A DNA stretch of 64,000 bases. It comes from CAZQRP01 sp964596125 (GTDB lineage Bacteria; Chloroflexota; Dehalococcoidia; GIF9; UBA5629). Position 1 is the first letter of the stretch, and each line of letters opens with the position of its first letter. The stretch covers positions 1 through 64,000 of the forward strand of contig CAZQRP010000001.1 of the NCBI GenBank assembly GCA_964596125.1, read 5' to 3'. The position numbers were made by a program, and so were the translations under genes. This document shows, piece by piece, positions 1 through 8,355 of the stretch. The notes beneath the pieces are model-generated. The model saw only the letters and a program-made list of their open reading frames with translations. It did no database searches and was not told the origin of the DNA.

Positions 1-564
1 CCTCCCGGGGTGCTTTTCACCTTTCCCTCACGGTACTGGTTCACTATCGGTCGTCAGCAGTATTTAGTCTTGGAGTGTGGTCACCCCTGATTCCCACGGG
101 ATTCCTCGTGTCCCGTGGTACTTAAGATCACAGGCAGAGATTCCTTCCCTTCGCCTACGGGACTCTCACCCTCTCTGGTTGTTCTTTCCAGAAACCTTTG
201 ACTGGTCAGGAATTTTTTTACTCTGTGACGGTTCCTGAGCACCGTCCCCCGCGTCTTGCAACCCTCAAGTGGCATAAGCCTCAAGACCGTTAGGCCACTT
301 AAGTTTAGACTGTTCCCTGTTCGTTCGCCACTACTATGGGAATCTCATTCGATTTTTCTTCCTCAGGGTACTAAGATGTTTCAGTTCCCCTGGTTCCCTC
401 TCGCTTACAGCGAGTGCCTGGGTTTTACCCAGGCGGGTTGTCCCCATTAGGGTATCCCCGGATAGGCTTGCTAGACAGCTCCCCGAGGCTTATCGCAGTC
501 ATGCCACGCCCGTCTTCGGCTGCTGACACCAAGGCATCCACCCTGTGCCCTTTTCTCTTTGACC
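1..564 (-). rRNA. rrl: 23S ribosomal RNA, 5' part (runs off the left edge)
   Basis: Read on the minus strand, the sequence starts GGTCAAAGAGAAAAGGGCAC and continues into the GGTGGATGCCTTGG block found near the 5' end of bacterial 23S rRNA. The first 32 nt align without a gap to the E. coli 23S start, which places the 5' end at 564. Only about the first 560 nt are in the window. No 16S rRNA or tRNA lies upstream; the neighbour on that side is a ferredoxin gene, so this 23S gene is transcribed alone or with 5S. Confidence 0.95.
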
Positions 565-902
565 TACATCAGCCTGAACACAAAACAAAAAAACCTATTC
601 ATTTTTTAAAGTACAAAAAAGCTTGGTATATACCAAGCTCATTAGTATACACCAACACCAGAACCTGGTCAATTATGAAAGTGCATCCTATTCATCTAGT
701 GTACAGTATAACCCAGTCTTCGAGCCATTGTCAACTTGAAAACCGGTTGTCTTGATACCTTTTTACAGGTCTGAAAGGCACCCCCGCCAGAAAAAAATCC
801 GTACTTTTCCCTCCTCCTTGTCCCGCCTGACGCGGCGTGCTGCTGCCTGTTCCGTACGTTCTCCGGTCTATAGTCCGGATACCTCCGCTGGGATGGTCCG
901 GC
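565..902. other. 23S leader and spacer after the ferredoxin gene
   Basis: No gene is supported here. The stretch holds the 23S promoter and the transcribed leader. In the leader, 620-639 is a perfect 20-bp palindrome (agcttggtat/ataccaagct) next to an AT-rich run. It could be a processing hairpin or a protein site. Near 862-877 there is an imperfect CCGG-flanked dyad just after the ferredoxin operon, but no U-rich terminator is visible. Confidence 0.6.
706..734 (-). promoter_or_regulatory. sigma70-type promoter of the 23S rRNA gene
   Basis: On the minus strand TTGACA (734-729) is followed after exactly 17 nt by TTATAC (711-706). Transcription would start near 699 and give a leader of about 135 nt before the mature 23S end. 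A full -35 consensus fits a strong rRNA promoter and supports independent transcription from 16S. Confidence 0.75.
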
Positions 903-1118
903 TTATTTATAAGCGATCATCAGTGTTGCGGGAATTCTCAAGCTGATGGCATCTGTTACGGGACATTCATCGACACAGCAATTGCAGTACGTACAAAATT
1001 CCGGGTAGGTTACAATCGGAACTTCCTGCTGCTCTGAGCCGAAAAAGACATCTTCAGAGCAAATATCAGCGCACTGACCGCACCCAGTGCAGGTATCCGG
1101 GTCTATAACAGGTGGCAT
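903..1118 (-). CDS. two-[4Fe-4S] ferredoxin
   Basis: A 71-residue soluble ferredoxin. It has two four-cysteine clusters, CTGCGQCADIC (residues 10-20) and CTYCNCCVDECP (about 42-53), the pattern of two [4Fe-4S] centres. It follows the flavoprotein gene by 18 bp with a good Shine-Dalgarno (aaaagggagg) before the ATG, so the two are co-transcribed and the ferredoxin probably carries electrons to or from the flavoprotein. The pairing recalls AprA/AprB of APS reductase, but AprB is about twice as long and has a C-terminal tail that is missing here. The electron partner is inferred from position only. Confidence 0.85.
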   Translation of the reverse strand: MPPVIDPDTCTGCGQCADICSEDVFFGSEQQEVPIVTYPEFCTYCNCCVDECPVTDAISLRIPATLMIAYK

Positions 1119-1136
1119 GATTCCCTCCCTTTTATT

Positions 1137-2777
1137 TCAGTCCTGTATATCTCTGAACTCGGCAACGGCCTTCCCGTCCATTTTCTTAATGAAGAGCACG
1201 GCTTTATCTAACTGCGGATTGGTAACCGGGTAGTCGGGGCGAATATGCCGTCCTCTGGTCTCTTTCCTTTCACCTGCTGCGATGAAGATAAGTTCTCCCA
1301 AATCAAGCAGGTTCAGTACCTCCAGGCAGCGTGTCAGCTCCCACTGGTTCTTTGCCGCCATTGTCGTCTGGGCTTTCCGCTTCAACCTTCTCAGGTGGCT
1401 GAGTCCCGCATCCAGTAGGGTCTGGGACCGGACATCTCCGGCATAGTCCCTCATTGTCTGCTGCAGGGCAAAGTTGATCTCTTCCCAGCTTGCGCCTGTT
1501 TTCCTGCTTTTGATTTCATTAAGCAGCCTCTTCTTTTCTTCGATCTCCAGCCTGGTATTATCGAGTCCGGGGGCATTTGCTTCCCTGGCGTAGCCGGCTG
1601 CATTCTCTCCGGCGATCCAGCCGAACACTGCTGCATTACAGATGCCGCCGAACCTTTCGTCTCCGGCGGCATAGAGTCCCCTCAGCGTTGTCTCCGCTTT
1701 TTCGTTGTAGTATATTCCTCCCGTAAGCTGCATCTCATAGCGCATGAACTCAACAGGGTTCTTTCTAAGGTCGATGCCCTCATCTTGCAGGTGGTTTTGT
1801 ACTGCTGCTATTCCTTCGTGTTTCATAAAGTACATCATGTGTTCATAGTCTTCTTCCGAGATGCCTGTGCAGTCCATGTAGACAGGTCCCCTGCCCGACC
1901 GGGCATACTCTTCGAACAGAGCAGGATATCTCTCCAGTACCGCATCGCCGTATCTTTTATCGGGCCTGGTAATAAAGGGACCTATTGGCCTGCCCTCTGC
2001 ATCTCTGATGACACCCGTCCACGTTGCCTGTCCCGAGCTGCCGAAGTATTTCGGCCCGCAGTGCTTGTAGGTTGTCTCCAGTCCGGCCAACTCGGCTCCG
2101 GCACGGTAGGCCATAGCCCGCCCGTCTCCGGTGAGTGTGGGGGGAATATAAGTATTGAATATCCGGCCGGATATGGCGCTGGGGTATAACCTGTTGGCAA
2201 TACCTGTGCCCAGGACCACGCTTTTAGCCCCGATTACCACTATCTTGTCCTCTCTGGTAGCAACTCCTACGGCTCCGATTATGCCCTCCTCATCATATAA
2301 CAGGTCAAAGACCATTACCCTGTTCAGTATTTTCACACCTCTCTTAAGGGCCTGCTCGGTCAGGATCGGCTTCTGTCTGTGACCGCTGTATTTAAGAGAG
2401 AGAATCATACTTCCGGGGTACCCGTGTCCGGCGAATTCATACTCGCCCTGGTGCTTCATAGGTATACCCCAGCTATCCCACAACTTCACTATCTCGAATG
2501 ATTTCTCTAGTCTCGTCCGTACCGTATTCGTATCCCAGAATACTCCCCTGAAATTTTGTCTTCCCTTAAGTGCCTTTTCTATATCATGTCCATGAATTTC
2601 CGGTATATAGCAGGTAAAATGGTCGTTACCACCCCGCCCGCAACCACTGTGCAGTATGTTTCCTTTCTCAGCGATAACAACGCTGGCCCCGAGTTCGCTT
2701 GCCCGTATAGCCGCCATTGACCCGGCTATACCGCCTCCTACGCAAAGGACATCTGTCTCTATCGTTTCCTGCTGCAT
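1137..2777 (-). CDS. AprA/fumarate-reductase-like FAD flavoprotein
   Basis: A 546-residue cytoplasmic flavoprotein of the succinate dehydrogenase/fumarate reductase/APS reductase alpha superfamily. Residues 9-40 form the N-terminal dinucleotide fold (VLCVGGGIAGSMAA ending in a conserved acidic residue). A second FAD-contact motif, GLYAAGDERFGGICNAAVFG, lies near residues 370-390. The C-terminal helical domain of the superfamily is present. It is shorter than true AprA (about 650). The start has a strong Shine-Dalgarno (aaaggagg). It lies between a nitroreductase and a ferredoxin on the same strand, suggesting a soluble ferredoxin-linked oxidoreductase. The substrate is unknown; I would not call it APS reductase because no sat, qmo or full-length aprB is nearby. 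Confidence 0.8.
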   Translation of the reverse strand: MQQETIETDVLCVGGGIAGSMAAIRASELGASVVIAEKGNILHSGCGRGGNDHFTCYIPEIHGHDIEKALKGRQNFRGVFWDTNTVRTRLEKSFEIVKLWDSWGIPMKHQGEYEFAGHGYPGSMILSLKYSGHRQKPILTEQALKRGVKILNRVMVFDLLYDEEGIIGAVGVATREDKIVVIGAKSVVLGTGIANRLYPSAISGRIFNTYIPPTLTGDGRAMAYRAGAELAGLETTYKHCGPKYFGSSGQATWTGVIRDAEGRPIGPFITRPDKRYGDAVLERYPALFEEYARSGRGPVYMDCTGISEEDYEHMMYFMKHEGIAAVQNHLQDEGIDLRKNPVEFMRYEMQLTGGIYYNEKAETTLRGLYAAGDERFGGICNAAVFGWIAGENAAGYAREANAPGLDNTRLEIEEKKRLLNEIKSRKTGASWEEINFALQQTMRDYAGDVRSQTLLDAGLSHLRRLKRKAQTTMAAKNQWELTRCLEVLNLLDLGELIFIAAGERKETRGRHIRPDYPVTNPQLDKAVLFIKKMDGKAVAEFRDIQD

Positions 2778-2829
2778 GGTTCCTCCTTTATTTCAACGGG
2801 CTTTTTTAAATAATGCCCGGCACCGTTTA

Positions 2830-3513
2830 TCACTTCTGTCTGCCGCGGAGAGCTGCGATAAAGTCGTTGATCTGCTGCTGCGTCCGGAACCTGGAACGGT
2901 CGTAGTAATCACGGTGGACCATTTCTTCCCGCTCTCTTACCAAGCGCGGTTTTATCTCGGTATCGGGAAAGCCCACCGCCAGCATATCGTATACTACCAG
3001 TTCCTTCGGTATGCCCAACAGGTCTTTGGTGAGGACCTGCACAGCGGGACTGCTGATGGCGGTGACCCATTGTGCTCCCAGACCTAATGTCGTGACCGCG
3101 AGCTGCATATTGAGAAAGGCGTTTGCCAGGCTGGAGGTAAAGATAGAGGAGCCGCTGTCCAGGAGTGCATTCAGGGGATACGCTTCCTTGGTCCTGGTAT
3201 CACCGCACACTAGTATAAATACCGGTGCGCGAAAGTAGCCGGCGGCTATCCATTTGAATTTCAAATCGGGCTCTCTGACTGCCTCAGTTTTACGCATGAT
3301 GTTGTGATATTCGCTCATTAGTTCGTTGATTTTGTCACGTAGTTCCTGTTTCTTTATAACGACGAATTCCCAGGGTTGTGAGTTAGCTCCTGAAGGTGCC
3401 CACCGTGCCGCCTCTATAATTTTGTCAATGTAGTCATCGGGTATCGGGTCCGGCTTAAATTTGCGGACGGTCCTCCTTTTTTTCAGGAGTTCCAGAAGAC
3501 TATCGTAGTCCAT
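2830..3513 (-). CDS. nitroreductase family protein
   Basis: A 227-residue FMN-dependent nitroreductase-fold protein. The N-terminal KKRRTVRKFKPDPIPDD motif and the AARWAPSGANSQPWEFVVI stretch (about residues 35-53) are the FMN-phosphate and isoalloxazine contacts of this family. The C-terminal half has the glycine-rich LGLGAQWVTAI segment and a GFPDTE turn. Start: ATG behind aacaaggaggttagc. It is the first gene of an operon with the flavoprotein and ferredoxin downstream (52 and 18 bp gaps). The family reduces nitro groups, quinones or flavins, or acts in cofactor metabolism; the substrate cannot be read from the sequence. Confidence 0.85.
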   Translation of the reverse strand: MDYDSLLELLKKRRTVRKFKPDPIPDDYIDKIIEAARWAPSGANSQPWEFVVIKKQELRDKINELMSEYHNIMRKTEAVREPDLKFKWIAAGYFRAPVFILVCGDTRTKEAYPLNALLDSGSSIFTSSLANAFLNMQLAVTTLGLGAQWVTAISSPAVQVLTKDLLGIPKELVVYDMLAVGFPDTEIKPRLVREREEMVHRDYYDRSRFRTQQQINDFIAALRGRQK

Positions 3514-3628
3514 GCTAACCTCCTTGTTTAAAGTCTGCTGCCAGATTCATGGTTCGCTTCATCTGGCTCACTCAAATGAAGACCGGAAGGTACTCCACAC
3601 CATAGCCTGTGCCGGCAGATGGATACTA

Positions 3629-3657
3629 ATAATACTAAGGGTCAATCAGGAAAACAA
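3629..3657 (-). promoter_or_regulatory. putative promoter of the nitroreductase-flavoprotein-ferredoxin operon
   Basis: TTGTTT (3657-3652), 17-nt spacer, TATTAT (3634-3629) on the minus strand, about 115 nt before the nitroreductase ATG. The -10 matches five of six; the -35 is weak. Confidence 0.45.
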
Positions 3658-3798
3658 GCCCGTGACCTTCATGAATTGTAGCACATAGAGAGACTAATTC
3701 GTTAGATGTCTGATTATACTATATCAGAGCATTTTCAGGGAAAATCGGTTATAATGGGGGGCACATTATACCGCTTGAAAGCTGTTGCAGACGAAAGA

Positions 3799-5061
3799 AT
3801 GGACTCTTCTCAAAAGAATGCTTCCTCCCACGCCTGGTTCATACTTGCTGCCTTAACCGTGGTACTGGTCGGTTTTTATGGAACTCAGCTTTGTTTTGGC
3901 GTTTTTCTGAAGCCGATACTGGAGGAGTTTGGCTGGATGCGCGCCACGGTCTCGGGAGCCATGTCGATAATGGCGGGACTGGGTGGCTTACTTGGAATAG
4001 TTGCCGGACGGTTAACTGACAAATACGGGGCAAGGGTATTGATCGGTGGCGGTGCCCTTCTGTGTGGGTTGGGCTATATATTGGCATCATCGATGAGTTC
4101 GCTCTGGCAATTCTATCTGTACTTCGGTTTCATTGTAGGTATAGGCTTCGCCGGTGCCTGGACGCCTGTTAATGCCACAATCTCCAGGTGGTTTCCCGAA
4201 AAAAGGGTCCTGGCACTGGGTATCACCACCGGTGGAATCTCAGTAGGGAACATGGTTGTCCCGCCCGTGGCAGCGCTGTTTATTACTGCCTTTGGATGGC
4301 GCTTTGCCTATATCATGCTGGCAATCATACTTTGCATTACCGTTATCCCGGCCCTCCTTGTGCTCGGTAGGAAATCCTTGCGGGGTACGGGATCTCAGTA
4401 CCATAGTACGGGTAAAGTCAGTGCTGTAAAAGAGAGGGCTACAGTGCCTGTTCAAGCGCGTGACTGGACGGCTGGAGAAGCCGCTAAAACACTGCAGTTC
4501 TGGATGCTCATGATTTTGGGCTATGTTACTGCCACCGGCTTCTATTTTCTGGTGGTCCATATAGTCGCCTATGCTACCGACCGGGGGATAGCTACTACCT
4601 CGGCAGCCCTGATCCTGACCGTTATGGGATGTTTCAATATTCTCGGTAAACTGGTATTTCCACCGCTGGTTGACAGGATAGGTAGCCGGTTCACTCTTCT
4701 TCTCCTCCTGGCTATGCAAGCCTTTGCTCTGTTTTCGCTGATACAGGCTACCAGTTTGTGGATGTTTTATCTATTAGGCGCAGTATTTGGACTGGGATTT
4801 AGCGCAACGTCACCAATACGTACCGCTATTGTCGCCGAGTTCTTCGGGCTAAAGGCAGTTGGTCTGATGATAGGACTGGTGGAGATAGCCTGGGCAACCG
4901 GCGCTATATCGGGGCCATATCTGGCAGGTTATGTTTTTGACGTAAGCGGGAGCTATGATATAGCCTTCATGGCCGGCGGGTTGTTCATGGTTATCGGTAT
5001 GATGGCTGCGTATTTTCTCAGAGCACCATCGGGCAGACTTGATGCCCGTGCTGACGGCTAG
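3799..5061 (+). CDS. MFS transporter (OxlT/monocarboxylate-like)
   Basis: About 420 residues with twelve hydrophobic segments, the major facilitator pattern. The signature loop between TM2 and TM3 is visible as GRLTDKYGARVLI. The N-half segment FGVFLKPILEEFGW followed by RATVSGA is typical of the oxalate:formate and monocarboxylate MFS branch. The frame is open from 3706 (ATG), with another ATG at 3754. I prefer 3799 because the first membrane segment starts 13 residues later and a TATAAT box lies at 3749-3754. None of the three starts has a convincing Shine-Dalgarno, so the start is uncertain. It stands alone, divergent from the nitroreductase operon and convergent with the HEAT-repeat gene. 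Substrate unknown. Confidence 0.85.
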   Translation: MDSSQKNASSHAWFILAALTVVLVGFYGTQLCFGVFLKPILEEFGWMRATVSGAMSIMAGLGGLLGIVAGRLTDKYGARVLIGGGALLCGLGYILASSMSSLWQFYLYFGFIVGIGFAGAWTPVNATISRWFPEKRVLALGITTGGISVGNMVVPPVAALFITAFGWRFAYIMLAIILCITVIPALLVLGRKSLRGTGSQYHSTGKVSAVKERATVPVQARDWTAGEAAKTLQFWMLMILGYVTATGFYFLVVHIVAYATDRGIATTSAALILTVMGCFNILGKLVFPPLVDRIGSRFTLLLLLAMQAFALFSLIQATSLWMFYLLGAVFGLGFSATSPIRTAIVAEFFGLKAVGLMIGLVEIAWATGAISGPYLAGYVFDVSGSYDIAFMAGGLFMVIGMMAAYFLRAPSGRLDARADG

Positions 5062-5084
5062 CCACGGTGTTTCACTGAGTTCCC

Positions 5085-5104
5085 TTGCCGGTACTGCCCG
5101 GCAA
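5085..5104. terminator. stem-loop between convergent genes
   Basis: TTGCCGG, 6-nt loop, CCGGCAA: a perfect 7-bp GC-rich stem exactly between the MFS stop and the HEAT-protein stop. It lacks a T-tract on either side, so bidirectional termination is plausible but not certain. Confidence 0.45.
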
Positions 5105-5626
5105 TTATGGCCTGTCCAGCCTGTCGATCAGTTTCCTGGCCCGGCTTACCATTGCCGGGCTGCCTGTTGCCGCAATCTCTTTAAGCTTTGTGAGCACTTT
5201 GAATTTAATATCTTCGTCTTTTTCGGCAAGGTCAGCCAGAGTCTGGATGGAGCATACTTTTACGATCTTACTTTCTTCGGTTTCAAGATAGGACAGCAGT
5301 ATGGTAATAATCTTGTCCCTCTCTGCCCTGTTGATTTCCAGATATGAAAACATCTGGGCCAGGTGCCAGCGGACTTCGGCCTGTTCTATCATGGATACTT
5401 GGTTTATCAGTCTGTCTTTAAACGGTTGAAGATATTCAGGATGTTTGGAGGACACTTTTTGCAGGACGTCGGCACTCCGCATACGTACTCTCGGGTCGTC
5501 ATGCAACATACCCTCAAACACCTCTGCAAACAGGGCTGGTTTTATTAAGATGTCCTGGACTACTTCTTCCGCTTTGCCGATAGAGCGCAGGTCCCCGCCG
5601 GTTAGCTTGTGTAAAATATGGCCCAC
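5105..5626 (-). CDS. HEAT-repeat protein
   Basis: 173 residues, all-helical and soluble, with no signal peptide. The pattern DPRVRMRSADVLQKVS... followed by VRWHLAQMFSYL and ESKIVKVCSIQTLADLAEK repeats about every 35-40 residues, the helix-turn-helix spacing of HEAT/armadillo-like repeats. It is the last gene of the arsenic operon, 55 bp after Acr3. Such proteins are scaffolds or adaptors; there is no catalytic motif. Its link to arsenic rests only on position, and it could be read through from the operon without sharing its role. Confidence 0.7.
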   Translation of the reverse strand: MGHILHKLTGGDLRSIGKAEEVVQDILIKPALFAEVFEGMLHDDPRVRMRSADVLQKVSSKHPEYLQPFKDRLINQVSMIEQAEVRWHLAQMFSYLEINRAERDKIITILLSYLETEESKIVKVCSIQTLADLAEKDEDIKFKVLTKLKEIAATGSPAMVSRARKLIDRLDRP

Positions 5627-5681
5627 TTTTTTCTCACCGTATCAGATATTTTATTCTATTGTAACGGCTGTTATCAGTCAG

Positions 5682-6746
5682 TCACGGCTTCTGTGAGAAG
5701 TATCTTCTCTGGAAAAAGAGCGCTACATTTACCAGACTTACCAGGACCGGTACCTCTACCAGCGGTCCGATAACAGCAGCAAATGCCTGTCCTGAGCCGA
5801 TGCCGAAAACCGCTACAGCGACTGCAATAGCCAGCTCGAAATTATTGCTGGCGGCGGTAAAGGCAATGGTCGTTGTCCTGGAATAGTCAGCCCCTATTCT
5901 TTTACCCATGTAGAAAGAGACCATGAACATTACCACAAAGTATATCAGAAGAGGTATAGCGATGCGGACAACATCAAGCGGTAGCTGGATAATAACTTCG
6001 CCCTTTAAGGAGAACATGACAACAATAGTAAAGAGCAGGGCTGCCAGGGTAACAGGGCTGATCCGGGGTATAAATGCAGTGTCATACCACTGCCGTCCTT
6101 TCGTCTTAATAAGACTGAACCGTGTAATCATGCCTCCGAAGAACGGTATCCCCAGGTATATGAACACGCTCTGAGCTATCTGGCCAATGGTTACATCCAC
6201 CGCTGATCCTTGCAGGCCAAACCAGCCCGGTAGTATTGTAATGAAGATGTAGGCATAGACGGAGTAGAAGAGTATCTGAAAGATGGAGTTAAAAGCGACC
6301 AGACCTGCTGCGTAGTCGGTGTCACCCCTGGCAAGCTCGTTCCATACTATGACCATGGCAATACATCGTGCCAGTCCGATCATAATAAGACCGACCATAT
6401 AGTCGGGATATGCCCGCAGGAAAATTATGGCCAGAAGGAACATTAATATCGGGCCGATCAGCCAGTTTTGTATCAGAGAAAGGCCGAGTATTTTCCAGTT
6501 GCGAAATACCTTGCCCAGTTCTTCGTATCTGACCTTAGCCAGCGGCGGGTACATCATAAGGATAAGGCCAACGGCTATAGGTATGGAAGTAGTGTCAACC
6601 TGGAACATGGTAATGAAATCCGAAACTGCCGGCACAAAGTAACCGAGGCCGACCCCGAAACCCATTGCCAGGAATATCCAGAGCGTCAGGAAACGGTCCA
6701 GTTTTGAAAGTCTGCCTATGACGACGGCTTTTGGCTCATTTTCCAT
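5682..6746 (-). CDS. acr3: Acr3-type arsenite efflux transporter
   Basis: 354 residues with ten hydrophobic segments. The sequence fits the Acr3 (bile acid/arsenite transporter) family: LTLWIFLAMGFGVGLGYF at the N-terminus, then VGLILMMYPPLAKVRYEEL, LIGLARCIAMVIVWNELARG with the conserved Cys used for As(III), and TAASNNFELAIAVAVAVFG near residues 295-313. It exports arsenite across the cytoplasmic membrane using the proton motive force. Start: ATG after aataaggag. It follows the MtrA-like gene by 12 bp. Family assignment is firm. Confidence 0.93.
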   Translation of the reverse strand: MENEPKAVVIGRLSKLDRFLTLWIFLAMGFGVGLGYFVPAVSDFITMFQVDTTSIPIAVGLILMMYPPLAKVRYEELGKVFRNWKILGLSLIQNWLIGPILMFLLAIIFLRAYPDYMVGLIMIGLARCIAMVIVWNELARGDTDYAAGLVAFNSIFQILFYSVYAYIFITILPGWFGLQGSAVDVTIGQIAQSVFIYLGIPFFGGMITRFSLIKTKGRQWYDTAFIPRISPVTLAALLFTIVVMFSLKGEVIIQLPLDVVRIAIPLLIYFVVMFMVSFYMGKRIGADYSRTTTIAFTAASNNFELAIAVAVAVFGIGSGQAFAAVIGPLVEVPVLVSLVNVALFFQRRYFSQKP

Positions 6747-6758
6747 AGCTTAATCTCC

Positions 6759-7592
6759 TTATTCTAATAGTTTTGCTAAAGCTCGGCGGTTTTCCGCAAA
6801 CTCAGGTTGGTCTAGAAAAGGGCAGTCCTCAAGATGGCATTTTCCTTTTGACAGGTCAATGGCAAAGGCAAGACAGGTTCGCTTGTTGCACTTCTTGCAG
6901 TCGGTCTTTGGTAAGAGCTTATGCATTGCAAGGCCCATGCCTATTCCCGATACGGCCGGTTGAGTTATTGTTTGTAACTGATTTAACTTGGATATTATTT
7001 TGTGGCATATGGCGGGTTCCGGATAAGCTCCTATATCATAAATTGTGTAATCCATAAATACCACTGGATCTTCCTGGTAACAGCTCCGGACTGCTTCCTC
7101 TATCACTTTTATACTTAGTCCAGGGGCTTTTATATCTTTTTCTCCTGGTTTGCATAATAAATTAATGATACTGAAGATTTGCTTTCTAAATCTGTCGATT
7201 AGCTCCAATGGGATATTCGAGAGATATGGAGTGAGGGCTCTTGATCCAACAATGCGCTTTTTTTCATCAACTCCGTACTGCTTAAGTGCTAGGAGCGATT
7301 CACCGGGCAGATGCCCTGCTGATTCTCTTCCGCAAAGTACAATGTAGCGGATGTTCGAATTGGCCACAGTGTTGCAAATTAGCTTCTCCAGTCCTAGATT
7401 CTCTGTTTGCAACATTCCAGAGAGGGCGGCACCGGAGTCTGCGCCAGACATTACCAGTTCATTCAGTTCAGGCGGAATGGCAAAGTCGAAGGTGTCTAAA
7501 ATAACACAAACTGCGACAGGAGAGTAGTCGTTACCTCTTACATAGCGACCCTCTTCCGGTGGATACCCATCGGGCGGCTTGACTTTTAACAT
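6759..7592 (-). CDS. MtrA-like corrinoid-protein homologue fused to an Fe-S cluster motif
   Basis: 277 residues. The N-terminal two thirds resemble MtrA, the corrinoid subunit of methyl-H4MPT:coenzyme M methyltransferase: GRYVRGNDYSPVAVCVIL, then IVLCGRESAGHLPGESLLAL and GVDEKKRIVGSRALTPYL. His94 in the AGHLPG turn lines up, from memory, with the cobalt-ligand His of MtrA. There is no C-terminal membrane anchor. Instead residues 231-260 carry CKKCNKRTC...CHLEDCP, a motif like the [4Fe-4S] domain of corrinoid Fe-S proteins. Strong Shine-Dalgarno (atggagg). It lies between an ArsG-like permease and Acr3 in the arsenic operon. A role as a methyl-carrying corrinoid protein is inferred; cobamide binding is unproven. 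Confidence 0.75.
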   Translation of the reverse strand: MLKVKPPDGYPPEEGRYVRGNDYSPVAVCVILDTFDFAIPPELNELVMSGADSGAALSGMLQTENLGLEKLICNTVANSNIRYIVLCGRESAGHLPGESLLALKQYGVDEKKRIVGSRALTPYLSNIPLELIDRFRKQIFSIINLLCKPGEKDIKAPGLSIKVIEEAVRSCYQEDPVVFMDYTIYDIGAYPEPAICHKIISKLNQLQTITQPAVSGIGMGLAMHKLLPKTDCKKCNKRTCLAFAIDLSKGKCHLEDCPFLDQPEFAENRRALAKLLE

Positions 7593-7650
7593 TAAACTAG
7601 GCCTCCATTCTGAGCAGTTCTAATTGCTCCATTATCTTGCCCTTATACAG

Positions 7651-8355
7651 CTAGATCTTAATCCATTGAATTATATAGTATATACCCACACCGATGAAGA
7701 TGAGGGACACCAGGATGCGAATGATTCGCTCGGCACGGGTAATTGCATTAAGCCATGAGGATACCCTGGAAACGCCCAGAGAGAGAAGTGTGCCGAATAC
7801 TAACACCGGCAGTCCTGTGCCAACGGCAAATAGTGCCGGAAGTGCCACTCCGCCGCTGGACTTAAGGGCGAGAGGCATCAATACGCCAAAATAGAGGACA
7901 GCGCTGTAAGGACAGAAAGCCAGAGCGAAAAGAATACCCAGAAGAAATCCTCCAATCATCCCCCAGTCGGCGACCTTTCCTCCCAGTGTGGTTAGTCTTC
8001 CGCCTCCCGCGCCGAAAGAAATCCTGTCGATGTTCAGCATGATCAGCCCTGCTACGATGAGAATCGGCCCCAGAATGTGCTCACCTATATCCTGAAGAAT
8101 AGAGGCAACGCCGGGGATTTCAAGGCCGACCACGATGATGAGGACGCCGATAACGGAATAAGAAACCATGCGTCCCAGCGTATAAAGCGTACCGGTTAGT
8201 ACGGCGTATTTCCGGTCTGTCACCCTGCGGCTGATGTAGCCTACGGCAGCAATATTGGTAGCCATGGGACAGGGGCTGATTGCAGTGAGAAGTCCCAGGA
8301 ACAGCGCCGAAAGCACTGGTATATTATAATTTCCCAGAATAGTTTCTACGTCCAT
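7651..8355 (-). CDS. arsG: ArsG-family permease (DsbD/CcdA-like membrane protein)
   Basis: 234 residues, six hydrophobic segments, LysE/DsbD-CcdA fold. The conserved TAISPCPMATNIAAVGYI (about residues 25-42) and ILFALAFCPYSAVLYFGVL (about 140-158) each carry a membrane Cys-Pro, as in CcdA-type thiol transporters. The ATG overlaps the stop of the ArsF-like gene (TAATG), so translation is probably coupled. In characterised arsEFG operons, ArsE and ArsF reduce nitro groups of aromatic arsenicals and ArsG exports the amino product. The family name is assigned from this three-gene context; on its own it could be a CcdA-type electron carrier for the adjacent thiol proteins. Confidence 0.8.
   Translation of the reverse strand: MDVETILGNYNIPVLSALFLGLLTAISPCPMATNIAAVGYISRRVTDRKYAVLTGTLYTLGRMVSYSVIGVLIIVVGLEIPGVASILQDIGEHILGPILIVAGLIMLNIDRISFGAGGGRLTTLGGKVADWGMIGGFLLGILFALAFCPYSAVLYFGVLMPLALKSSGGVALPALFAVGTGLPVLVFGTLLSLGVSRVSSWLNAITRAERIIRILVSLIFIGVGIYYIIQWIKI

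Noticed and set aside
81..755. Open frames across the 23S rRNA and its leader
   Set aside because: They lie on rRNA sequence or its leader, lack Shine-Dalgarno sites and have no recognisable product.
903..2777. AprAB (dissimilatory APS reductase)
   Set aside because: The flavoprotein is about 100 residues short, the ferredoxin lacks the AprB tail, and no sat, qmo or dsr gene is near. Called only as AprA-like.
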